A stretch of DNA of 15,722 nucleotides from CAZLBC01 sp964557575 (GTDB taxonomy: Bacteria; Planctomycetota; Phycisphaerae; SM23-33), in assembly GCA_964557575.1 (NCBI GenBank), contig CAZLBC010000103.1, forward strand, positions 1 through 15,722, read 5' to 3'. The notes under the pieces were generated by a model, which was given only the letters and a program-made list of their open reading frames with translations, did not search any database and was not told the origin of the DNA. Position numbers and translations under genes: made by a program. Positions 1-7,161 of this stretch are shown one piece after another (within the stretch, counting starts at the first letter, position 1; every line of letters begins with the position of its first letter).

Positions 1-20
1 CGCGCGGAGTGATCCGCGAT

Positions 21-36
21 CGCCGAGGCTTCGGCG
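21..36. terminator. Possible weak hairpin terminator
   Basis: CGCCGA at 21-26 and TCGGCG at 31-36 are perfect inverted repeats around a 4-base loop. A CCTTTT stretch follows about seven bases later. A reading frame entering from the left edge stops with TGA at 10-12, so this could be the end of an upstream plus-strand gene. The T run is short and displaced, so this is only a candidate. Confidence 0.25.
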
Positions 37-136
37 CGGCGGCCTTTTCGATAGAAGGCGTTTCCCGCCCGTCGTTGAAAACGACCGTCTGCCGGAGTAC
101 GATTGTTCACGGCACTATTGAAAGGACAGACACGCC

Positions 137-1612
137 ATGAAAAGAAGAGACGTTCTCAAAATGACCGGACTCGCCGTCGCGGGTTCCTGCGTATCGGTCA
201 CCGGCGCCCGGCGGCCGTTCCCGGACGCCGCCAAGATGAACATCGTCCTCGTCATGACCGACGACCAGGGTTACGGGGACCTTGCCTGCCACGGGCACCC
301 CTTCCTGAAGACGCCCAACCTGGACACGCTCTACACGCAGTCGACGCGCTTCACCGACTTTCACGCCAGTCCCACCTGCGCGCCGACCCGCTCGGCCCTC
401 ATGTCGGGCCGCGCCCCGTTCAAGAACGGGGTGACCCACACCATCCTCGAGCGGGAGCGGATGACCCTCACGGCCGCCACGGTCGCGGAAGTCCTGAAGA
501 CGGCCGGGTACACCACCGGCATTTTCGGCAAGTGGCACCTCGGCGACGACGACGCATACCAGCCGCACAACCGTGGGTTCGACGAGACGTTCATCCACGG
601 CGCGGGCGGGATCGGCCAGAACTACCCCGGCACCCAGGGCGCCGTGCCCGGCACCGGCTACTTCGACCCGATCATCAAGCACAACAACCGTTTCGAGAAA
701 ACCGGGGGCTACTGCACCGACGTCTTCTTCCGGCAGGCGCTCGGGTGGATCAAGTCCTGCGGGGAGAAGCCGTTCTTCGCCTACATCTCCACCAACGCCC
801 CGCACGGCCCCTACATCGTGGCCGAGAAGTACAGCGACCTGTACAAGGACAAGTGCAACAAGAAGCAGGCCGCCTTCCTGGGCATGGTCACCAATATCGA
901 CGAGAACATGGGCCTGCTGATGCAAAAGATCGAGGAGTGGAAGCTCGCCGACAAGACGCTCCTGGTTTTCATGACCGACAACGGCAGTTCCGCCGGCGCG
1001 CGGGTCTACAACGCCGGCATGAAGGGCGCGAAGGGGTCCGTCGATGAGGGCGGCTCGCGGGTGCCCCTCTTCATGCGGCTGCCGGGGAAGATCGAGGCCG
1101 GCCGGGACGTCGATCGCCTGGCGCGGCACTACGACATATTCCCCACGCTCGCCGCGTTCGCCGGGGCGAAGATACCCGCGAAGCTCGATCTCGACGGCAG
1201 GAGTCTCTGGCCGCTGATCAAGGACCCGGCGGCCGCGTGGGAGGACCGTTACACGTTCTTTCACCGCGGGCGGTGGGGCAAGAAGGGCCACAAGCGGTGG
1301 GGCCGCGGCAACTGCGACCCCGACGCCGCGCAGTACAGGAACTTCGCCGTCCGCAGCGAACGGTGGCGCCTGGTCGGCAAGGACAAACTCTACGACATCG
1401 AGAACGACCCGGGCCAGAAGAAGAACGTCATCGACGAGCACCCGGACGTCGCCCGGAAGATGCTCGCGGCGTACGATCAGTGGTGGAAAGAGGTCCGGCC
1501 GCTGATGGCCAACGAGGACGCCCCGCTCGACACGGGCAAACCCTTCATCGAGCAGTTCGAGAAGCAGAAGGCGGCCGGCGGCATCCCCGACTGGAAACCC
1601 CCGGCCCTGTAG
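137..1612 (+). CDS. Secreted arylsulfatase A-type sulfatase (family S1-like)
   Basis: A 491-residue sulfatase of the formylglycine-dependent alkaline-phosphatase superfamily, expected to remove sulfate esters from a carbohydrate. The leader begins MKRRDVLKMTGLAVAG, a twin-arginine-like signal. The metal-binding pair D42-D43 lies in MTDDQGYGD. The formylglycine signature is C81-A-P-T-R85, with Cys81 the residue to be oxidised. Further conserved sites are G131-K132-W-H134, the APHGP His223, and D281-N282 followed by the EGGSRVP loop. The length is normal and the gene looks complete. The start is set by AAAGGAC about ten bases upstream of the ATG. The gene is convergent with the next one, with about 20 bases between stop codons. 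The exact substrate cannot be read from the sequence. The family is certain and the S1 subfamily is not. An anaerobic-type maturase or a formylglycine-generating enzyme would have to be encoded elsewhere. Confidence 0.96.
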   Translation: MKRRDVLKMTGLAVAGSCVSVTGARRPFPDAAKMNIVLVMTDDQGYGDLACHGHPFLKTPNLDTLYTQSTRFTDFHASPTCAPTRSALMSGRAPFKNGVTHTILERERMTLTAATVAEVLKTAGYTTGIFGKWHLGDDDAYQPHNRGFDETFIHGAGGIGQNYPGTQGAVPGTGYFDPIIKHNNRFEKTGGYCTDVFFRQALGWIKSCGEKPFFAYISTNAPHGPYIVAEKYSDLYKDKCNKKQAAFLGMVTNIDENMGLLMQKIEEWKLADKTLLVFMTDNGSSAGARVYNAGMKGAKGSVDEGGSRVPLFMRLPGKIEAGRDVDRLARHYDIFPTLAAFAGAKIPAKLDLDGRSLWPLIKDPAAAWEDRYTFFHRGRWGKKGHKRWGRGNCDPDAAQYRNFAVRSERWRLVGKDKLYDIENDPGQKKNVIDEHPDVARKMLAAYDQWWKEVRPLMANEDAPLDTGKPFIEQFEKQKAAGGIPDWKPPAL

Positions 1613-1631
1613 CGGGGGGGGCGCTGTCGGT

Positions 1632-3203
1632 TTATTCCTCCCCTTCTGCCGGCCTGAAGATCACCGTCCGGAACCCGCTCGGGTCGGTGTCGTTGGCCGC
1701 CGACCCGTGCCAGATGAGCGTGCCGGTTGGTGTTGCGCCCTCCGCGTCGACGTCGACGTTCATGACGTCGAGGCCCACGCTCCGCCAGTCGATCGGTTGC
1801 CCCTTTTTCGGATTGATCCGCTGCCCGACCCGCTTGAGGCCGATCTTCGCCTCCGCGAACCAGCCCCCGTCGATCTTCGCCGACCGGATGTCGATCCCGA
1901 AGCGCCGCCCGGACCGGTTGCCCGCCGGGTTGGCGGCCGGGCGGATGTCGTCCCAGTTGTACGTCTTCTCGCGGTTATTGAGCCCGTCGAGGTAGATCAC
2001 GACCCGGTCGCCGCCGGCAAGGTCGTCGCCCCATTTTCTGCCGGTCATCGCGTCGTCGGTGACCCGGACCGCGACGTAGAAGTCACGCTCGTGCCAGCCG
2101 CAGTCGAAGACGGCCGTGTTGTTCGGCTTCCCCGCTATGACCTTCTCGATGCGCCGTGAGAATCGCCACGGGTCGCCGTCGGGCGTCCCGTCGAACCGCG
2201 GTTTCTGCGGCAGGTGCCGCGCGAACGCGACGGGGCGCGTCGCCTTCGTGACCCTGATCGTCAGCGTCCCCCGCGCGGTCTCCGGCGCGCTGGAGTCGCC
2301 GTCGGTCACCGAGACGGTCAACGGGTAGTCGCCGGTCCTGCCCGCCGCGCCCGTCAGGACGCCGGTCGCGCTCAGCGACAGGCCGGCGGGCAGCGCGTCT
2401 GCCGCCGCCCAGAACAGGGGCGGATTGTCCGACGCGGCCGTCAGCGCGACGCGGCGGTGGCGGCCCTGTTCGAACGCGATCGTCTCCGGCAGCTTCAGCG
2501 CCGGCGCCGTGTCCGGGAGGACAACCAGTTTGTATTCCCGCGCCGCGGCGGTCTTGTCGGCGCCGGTGACGCGGGCGGTGAAGGTGTATGTCCCGGTCTT
2601 CGCGGGAGTCCCCCCGAGAACGCCGCGTTCGGAGAGGGCCATGCCGGCGGGAAGGGTGCCGCCGGCGACCGCCCACCGCAGCCCGCCCCCGCCGAACGCG
2701 CCGAGCAGCTCGAAGGTGTAGTCGCTGCCGGCGACGGCCGGGTCGGTCCGCGGGGTGACGACCTCGACCGCGCGGTCGATCCGCACGCCCGTCCAGCGGT
2801 GCGTGGCCACGACCTGCCAGGTCGACTTCCGGACGACGGCGGCGAGTTCGCCGGTGATGTCGATCTTGTCCTGCGGGCTGTTGAACATGTCGAAGGGCAG
2901 GGGGGTCGGGTCCTCCCCGAAGAGCGTCGCGTAGTAGGTCGAGCAGACGACGAGGTTCCCGAGGTTGTTGACGTGGACGCCGTCGTCGTACGCCTGCCAC
3001 ATGGTGGTGATCCCCGGGGCCAGACCGGCCCCGGCCTTCTGCTCGAGGACGTGCATCACGTGCCCGACCGGGATCAGGCGGACCGGCTTTCCTTCTTGTA
3101 CGTTCTCCCGGAGCCAGGCGACGGTGTCCTCGTACTCCTGTCGCGACATGATGTTTTCGGTGCGGTCCGTCAGCCAGCGCCGCGTCCAGTCGCCGCCGCG
3201 GTT
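1632..3203 (-). pseudogene. SGNH hydrolase remnant with two putative-Ig domains and a CBM9-like domain
   Basis: The open frame runs from 3596 to 1632, but above about 3203 it reads the wrong frame of the neighbouring gene and is not protein-like. Recognisable sequence begins near GDWTRRWL. It continues with IPVGHVMHVLEQKA and then DDGVHVNNLG, the Asp-x-x-His block V of SGNH/GDSL esterases. The N-terminal half with the GDSL serine and oxyanion blocks is absent, so this is not a complete enzyme. About 80 residues further on come two putative-Ig (He_PIG-like) repeats, each containing LPAG followed by a G-V-L-x-G segment. The last roughly 190 residues resemble a CBM9-like family: FDGTPDGDPW at its start, then GDRVVIYLDGLNN and a GWFAEAKI strand. 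The first in-frame ATG (3149) has no visible ribosome site. The complete ancestor was probably a secreted carbohydrate esterase. Confidence 0.7.
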
Positions 3204-3262
3204 CGCCGGCCTGACGGCATTATTGTCCAGATCGGATCCGCTTGCGGATGGCGCCCCATCGT

Positions 3263-3661
3263 TTACTCCTCGCGTTCCCACTTCAGGACCAGCATGGAGT
3301 GCGGCGGCAGCTCGATCGCGACGCCGGGCGCGAAATCCCTCAGCGTCTCCTCGACGATCCTGACCTGCGGTTCGCCGGTCTCGTACTCGTTGTCGGCGGC
3401 GACGGCGTCGGCGGCCAGGCGCCAGGCCCGGGCGGTCCTGTCCTTCGCCGCGTCCGGGAAGGCCGGTTTCACGGTGTGAGCGTCTTCGGTGTCGAAGTTG
3501 AACAGGATCAAGCCGCGCTGCGCATCGTTCCTGAAGGCGTAGCTGCGAATCGCCGGGAGGGGGCCATAGTCGCTGAATGCCGGCTTTTTGCCCCATTCCC
3601 GAACCATGATGCCGCGGGCGGTGAAAGTAGGTTCATCCGCGGTATGCGCGGTCTCCACCAG
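3263..3661 (-). pseudogene. C-terminal beta-sandwich remnant of a probable glycosidase
   Basis: This stretch is open and shares one frame with the piece above it, but it reads as a different protein. From about codon 79 of the frame starting at 3895 it gives LVETAHTADEPTFTARG, then REWGKKPAFSDYGPLPAIRSYAF. It ends with a run of beta strands and the terminal IELPPHSMLVLKWE. An LPPHSM-x-VL-x-W ending is usual for the all-beta domain that closes many glycoside hydrolases. No catalytic domain is attached, and none of its expected N-terminal sequence is present. The join to the hydrolase-like sequence falls near 3661. The alternative, one genuine 210-residue protein starting at GTG 3895, is less likely because the two halves have unrelated character. 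Confidence 0.5.
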
Positions 3662-3940
3662 GTCGCCGGTCTTCAGGACACCGAGGAACTCCGGGCCGCC
3701 GTCGAGATGCGTGGTCACCGGGTCGGCGAGGACGACCTCGGTGATCGCCGGGTCGAGGATCGCCGCGAAGACCGCCACGGCGGCCTCGGCCCCGCGGCCG
3801 AAGACCGCGATGTCGCCGACGTTTGTCTCCTGCCGCAGGACCGCGATGCCCCGCAGCAGGTCCAGCGTCTTCCGCTCGTAGTAGCCCAGGCCCACGATCG
3901 GGTAGGCCCCGCGGGCGGTCCACTCCAGGCCCGGCCCGTG
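3661..3940 (-). pseudogene. Alpha/beta-hydrolase fragment, degenerate nucleophile elbow
   Basis: In one frame this reads HGPGLEWTARGAYPIVG, then YYERKTLDLLRGIAVLRQE, then VGDIAVFGRGAEAAVAVFAA and VLADPVTTHLDGGPEFLGVLKTGD. This is the central part of an alpha/beta-hydrolase of the acetyl-xylan-esterase-like type. At the nucleophile elbow, where G-x-S-x-G is expected, it has G-R-G-A-E, with no serine. That may reflect a naturally inactive second hydrolase domain, as I infer for two-domain members, or decay. There is no proper N-terminus: upstream the frame runs into the adjacent fragment, which is in another frame. It is probably a surviving middle piece of the gene that starts at 4665. Confidence 0.5.
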
Positions 3941-4290
3941 ACCGGCGGCGGGTCGGGCAGCGGGATGAAGAATTGATCGACGTTGCCGAGCCGGTCGCCG
4001 GCGGGCGGCTTCATGTCCGGGTAGACCGCCAGGTCCGCGTCCTTCTCCGGGTCGTCGGCGATGTTCCCGGTGACGGTGCGGCCGGCGCTCTTCAGGTGTT
4101 TTGCGAACCAGTTGAAGATTGCCGGCCGCGTCTTCCGGGAGTAGCCGTGGCGGGTGACCGCCTCCACCAGCGCGATCCGCTCTTCGCAGCCGCAGGCGAT
4201 GAAGAGCTGCCGGACCCGGTGGACCAGGTCGCGGAACGCGTAGGGGCGGAACAGGACATCCTCGGTGGCTGCGCAGACCATCAGATCATC
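3937..4290 (-). pseudogene. Alpha/beta-hydrolase fragment with catalytic-His region
   Basis: The frame gives DDLMVCAATEDVLFRPYAF, then RDLVHRVRQLFIACGCEER, then ALVEAVTRHGYSRKTRPAI and NWFAKHLKS. It ends in VYPDMKPPAGDRLGNVDQF and PLPDPPPVT. This is the C-terminal third of an alpha/beta-hydrolase catalytic domain. D-V-L-F is in the position of the acidic residue and H-G-Y-S carries the catalytic histidine. The long frame that contains it starts at 4665 but is nonsense between the leader and codon 126. It therefore has no start of its own and is joined to its neighbours out of frame on both sides. Confidence 0.6.
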
Positions 4291-4665
4291 GCGACGTACC
4301 CGTGCTCCCCGAACCAGCGGGGGTGGAGCTGGTAGTTGAACTTCCCCCGGCGTGAGTGTCCGCAGACGTATACCACCGCCGGTAATGTGCCTTTGATCTA
4401 CCTTGGCCGGTAGAGGTTGCACGCGATACGGCAATCGGGGATCGGCTGGAAGTGGAGTTTCTCGACGACGTAATGTCCCCGGTCCAGCGTGCCGGTGACC
4501 GTGACTTTCAGGTCGATCCGGGGCGGCAGGGGGTCCGGGCCGAGCATCTCCCGCCACCGGCGGCGCTTCTCCGGGAGCCGTTTCTTCCACTCCTCGATCG
4601 GCGGCAGCTCGAAGAGCGACCGCCGCGGCGGCGATCGCGCCCGTGAGCGGCAGTCGGCATGCCAT
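4281..4665 (-). pseudogene. N-terminus of a secreted alpha/beta-hydrolase, frameshifted and stop-interrupted
   Basis: A good start remains: AAGGAG at 4675-4680 lies nine bases before ATG 4665, followed by the signal-peptide-like MACRLPLTGAIAAAAVAL. The coding sense then moves to another frame around 4615-4625. There it reads LFELPPIEEWKKRLPEKRRR, EMLGPDPLPPRIDLKVTVTG and LHFQPIPDCRIACNLYRP. This is a typical N-terminus of acetyl-xylan-esterase-like or dienelactone-hydrolase-like secreted enzymes. An in-frame TAG at 4398-4400 interrupts it. The same frame continues as KGTLPAVVYVCGHSRRGK, then FNYQLHPRWFGEHGYVAMI, and stops again at 4281-4283. The nucleophile-bearing segment that should follow is missing. 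Three lesions (frameshift, nonsense codon, deletion) make this a confident pseudogene unless the assembly is wrong. Confidence 0.7.
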
Positions 4666-4687
4666 CGGTTGCTTCTCCTTTTCCGCG

Positions 4688-4830
4688 TCACCGCACCCGC
4701 AGCGACCGCAGCTCGCCGGGGTAGAGGGACAGGGTTAGTGTGTTGTCACGGGCCTCGACCGGTGTTCCCGTCGCGGCGTTGGTGACCGCGTCGCCGGCCG
4801 GCAGCGCGACGGTCACCGTTTCGACGGCGG
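4688..4830 (-). repeat. Direct repeat copy B: 3' end of a glycosidase-like gene
   Basis: These 143 bases match 7019-7161 in the same orientation, with 10 mismatches counted by eye; the first 50 bases are identical. On the minus strand they encode the last ~47 residues of the large glycosidase-like protein, including VALPAGDAVTNAATGTPVEA and LYPGELRSLRVR, ending at the same stop. Similarity ends at 4830, just 18 bases before the stop codon of the TOPRIM-like gene. The copy is followed on the minus strand by the ribosome site and start of the broken esterase gene. It is therefore either a remnant of a paralogue or the original gene end, displaced by insertion of the ATPase module. Confidence 0.9.
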
Positions 4831-4848
4831 ATTGTAAGAGGTGATCGG

Positions 4849-5493
4849 CTATGCCGAAAACCATTTGGTTATTGTTTGCCGGAACTTCTGAAATGACGGG
4901 TCTTCGCAATCGCGGAGGCTTACCCGAGACGCAAGGTCTGAAAAAACACGTGCTCCCAGCGGCTTGCGTTTCTCGCGCAGGGCACGTTCCATCGCTTCCT
5001 TCGGGTTGTTCGGTTTTGCGGCGTTTTCTTCCCAGAGACCGGCATGTTCAAGAAATGGCCGGAGCGCATGTGTGTCATCGCCCCATCCCAGTACCCGAGC
5101 CACGTGGGGTGAATCCGCCCAGGCCCACGCCTCCAGTTCCGGTTCGATGGCCACGACGGACACGGCGCCTCTCGACCACCCGCTGTTATGGATCCGCTGT
5201 TCGACCTCGGTTTCAATTTCGGTTCGCGTTTCGTCGCCCGCCCCGCAACCATGCCGATCGAAGATCAGTAGCGCATGGCGATGGGTCCGCTGCGGCGCGC
5301 GGAGTAGTTCGGCCGCTTTCCGGTAGCAGCCGGGGTCACGGCCGGCATACCTCAGGAGGTCGCCCTGTGGCGGGCTCGCGGGGGTAAAATCAAGTGCGAT
5401 GCCCAGCGACCGACAACGTTCACACAGGAGCGTCTTAACGGCATTTTCCGTGTCGAGATCGGGTACAACCACGAACAGGTCTCGCTTGCTCAT
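4849..5493 (-). CDS. TOPRIM/RloB-like protein, partner of the AAA ATPase
   Basis: A 214-residue protein likely to be the effector of a two-gene system. It opens KRDLFVVVPDLDTENAVKTL, with acidic residues after the first strand (D12, D14, E16), as in the first TOPRIM motif. It continues with HALLIFDRHGCGAG (D79) and AIEPELEAWAWADSPHV (E117, E119, E121). In layout these resemble the acidic blocks of RloB, DUF4276 and related TOPRIM-like nucleases. This match was made by eye and no HMM was run. Its ATG lies inside the ATPase stop (ATGA, 5490-5493), so translation is probably coupled. Base composition is lower in G+C than in the operon beyond 7019. A nuclease or nucleotide-directed toxin role is inferred from family and context. 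It could belong to a named defence family that I cannot assign with certainty. Confidence 0.75.
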   Translation of the reverse strand: MSKRDLFVVVPDLDTENAVKTLLCERCRSLGIALDFTPASPPQGDLLRYAGRDPGCYRKAAELLRAPQRTHRHALLIFDRHGCGAGDETRTEIETEVEQRIHNSGWSRGAVSVVAIEPELEAWAWADSPHVARVLGWGDDTHALRPFLEHAGLWEENAAKPNNPKEAMERALREKRKPLGARVFSDLASRVSLRDCEDPSFQKFRQTITKWFSA

Positions 5494-6758
5494 CCGAGCA
5501 CTCCCGATGCGTACAGGTCACTCAGATTGAGACTGTCACGCCACTCGTGGAGCGCGGGATGTTCCGAGCCGGACACGACATCGGTCGCGCCGGCTTCGTC
5601 CTTTTTGAAACAGAGGATACTGTCCGCTTCGGCACAACTGAGAATGACCGGCGAATGCGTCGCCAGCAGTATCTGTGCGCTGTATACGGAGCGCAACGCC
5701 TGGTAGACCGTTTCAATCGCCATGGGGTGTATACCGTTCTCGGGCTCTTCAATCAGGTAGATGCCCGCGAAGTCGGGCAGGTAGGCCGGCAGCGTCAACG
5801 CAAGCATGCGGAGGGTGCCGTCGGACGCCGTCCACGACGGCACCTTCAGGTCGCCCCGGTAGACTATTTGCAGGAATCGATGTTTCGTGTCGGGTAACTC
5901 AACGGTCGTCACGTCCCGAATATCGGCAAGGGCTGTCTGCACCTGGTTGATCCATTGGCCATAGCGCTCCATGTCGGTCTCACGCAGGCCTTCAATGACC
6001 CACGGGAGGTTGCTGCCGTCGGGTTTGAACAACCGTCCATGGCCGGGACGGCTGCTTTGCCGGAGGGCCATGCTGTTGAGCATCAGTTTCTGCGTACCGT
6101 CGATCAGGGTTTCACGAAGCCAGGTTGAGACCGGGAACCGTTCCTCGTCTCCCGGCATGTTCGCCAGTGCCGATTTGCGCGGGCCCAGTCGGATCGAGGG
6201 GGCCCAGCCGCCCTTGCTTTTGCGGGGCGTTGTTTCCGAGTAGAAATTATCGTTTCCGTTGTAGACTTTGCGAACGACCCTTTTTTTCCGGCTGCCCACC
6301 GTTCTCGGATGCATGATGGTCTCGGGCGGCTCCGGTGGTGTCGGAAACAACTTTCGTGACGTTTTGACCCTGGAAATGTCATACTGCAGAATCACCTGCT
6401 CGTCGAATATCTGGTACTCTTTCGATTCAGGATCTATCCCAACCGATATTTCATACCGAACGATTGAATACTGTTTGTTTTGTTTCAGCCGTTGTACCCG
6501 GTTTTCCGGGATCGCCAGTTCGACTGCCAGTTCGAACTTGTCCCCGTGGCCGTAGAAGAACAGGTCGTGGATATCGGTGGACCGGCTTGTGATGGCGTGA
6601 TCCAGGCCTTCATTAAGCAGGTCGCCCAAAAATCCGACCACGTCCAGAAACGTGGTTTTGCCGCTGGCGTTCGGTCCGATCAGGACCTGGAAGTCCTTCA
6701 ACGGCTGTCGGACATACCGCAAACAGCGGAAGTTCATCGCTTCTATACATTGAATCAT
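5490..6758 (-). CDS. AAA family ATPase, SMC/ABC-like (AAA_15/AAA_21 type)
   Basis: A complete 422-residue ATPase. The N-terminal FRCLRYVRQPLKDFQVLIGP leads into the Walker A loop GPNASGKT (28-35). A long, polar middle region (about 85-300) has an acidic and basic insert. A signature-like S312-D-G-T-L-R is followed by Walker B IYLIEEPENGIHP (333-345, catalytic E338) and the ATHSP sensor histidine (H368). The C-terminus (EWRDSLNLSDLYASGVLG) is usual for these stand-alone ATPases. GAGGGT at 6764-6769, five bases upstream, sets the start. Related ATPases sense infection or DNA and control a TOPRIM-like partner in systems such as PARIS, OLD/Gabija-like pairs and RloAB. That role is inferred here. 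Part of the gene is far lower in G+C than the flanks: 22 of 60 bases are G or C at 6421-6480, against 48 of 60 at 7081-7140. This suggests horizontal transfer. Confidence 0.93.
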   Translation of the reverse strand: MIQCIEAMNFRCLRYVRQPLKDFQVLIGPNASGKTTFLDVVGFLGDLLNEGLDHAITSRSTDIHDLFFYGHGDKFELAVELAIPENRVQRLKQNKQYSIVRYEISVGIDPESKEYQIFDEQVILQYDISRVKTSRKLFPTPPEPPETIMHPRTVGSRKKRVVRKVYNGNDNFYSETTPRKSKGGWAPSIRLGPRKSALANMPGDEERFPVSTWLRETLIDGTQKLMLNSMALRQSSRPGHGRLFKPDGSNLPWVIEGLRETDMERYGQWINQVQTALADIRDVTTVELPDTKHRFLQIVYRGDLKVPSWTASDGTLRMLALTLPAYLPDFAGIYLIEEPENGIHPMAIETVYQALRSVYSAQILLATHSPVILSCAEADSILCFKKDEAGATDVVSGSEHPALHEWRDSLNLSDLYASGVLG

Positions 6759-7018
6759 TCTGTACCCTCTTTCACAAAGGCATAAAGCGGTGTTTCTCAG
6801 CTAATACCTTATGAATAATCCATGCTTTCCACAAGTACACAACACGCAAGCGGCGATATAAGCTCAGCGGTATTATGCGAGGACGGGCGCTGGTGCGAAT
6901 AACAGGGGAACGCGGAGCACTGCCTCGTGACACGCTCATGCCCCGAGTCTCATGTACTGCCCGAACAGTTTTCGATCTTGACCTCTTGCTTCTCCTCTTC
7001 GTTGTGTACGAACCTCCG
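6759..7018. other. Intergenic region upstream of the ATPase pair
   Basis: A 260-base gap holding no convincing gene. The half nearer the ATPase is comparatively AT-rich and must contain its promoter. On the minus strand, TTGTGT and TTGTGG stretches and TATTCA or TATTAG stretches are present around 6795-6845, but no pair with standard spacing stands out. The half nearer 7018 follows the stop of the glycosidase-like gene. On the minus strand it contains AGGAGAAGCAA about 20 bases after the stop. The same 11 bases form the ribosome site of the broken esterase at 4665, but here no start codon follows. I see no strong terminator. Confidence 0.5.
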
Positions 7019-7161
7019 TCACCGCACCCGCAGCGACCGCAGCTCGCCGGGGTAGAGGGACAGGGTTATTGTGTTGTCGGGCGCGTCGACCGGTGTTCCC
7101 GTCGCGGCGTCGGTGACCGCGTCGCCGGCCGGCAGCGCGACGGTGACGTCTTCGACGGCGG
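7019..7161 (-). repeat. Direct repeat copy A: 3' end of the intact glycosidase-like gene
   Basis: Partner of the copy at 4688-4830, within the intact 777-residue gene. It encodes DVTVALPAGDAVTDAATGTP and the shared ending PGELRSLRVR. The two copies have the same orientation and enclose the ATPase and TOPRIM-like genes plus flanking DNA. Recombination between them could delete that segment. Confidence 0.9.

Noticed and set aside
137..200. Lipoprotein signal in the first sulfatase (AVAGSC)
   Set aside because: Position -3 is Ala rather than Leu/Val/Ile, so the lipobox is poor; a Tat-like export signal is the better reading.
2214..3479. Plus-strand open frame of 421 codons
   Set aside because: Antisense to the Ig and CBM9-like modules, with low-complexity translation and no recognisable domain.
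3204..3596. N-terminal extension of the SGNH/Ig/CBM9 frame up to 3596
   Set aside because: Above about 3203 the frame is an Arg-rich out-of-frame reading of the neighbouring hydrolase/glycosidase remnant and cannot be its true N-terminus.
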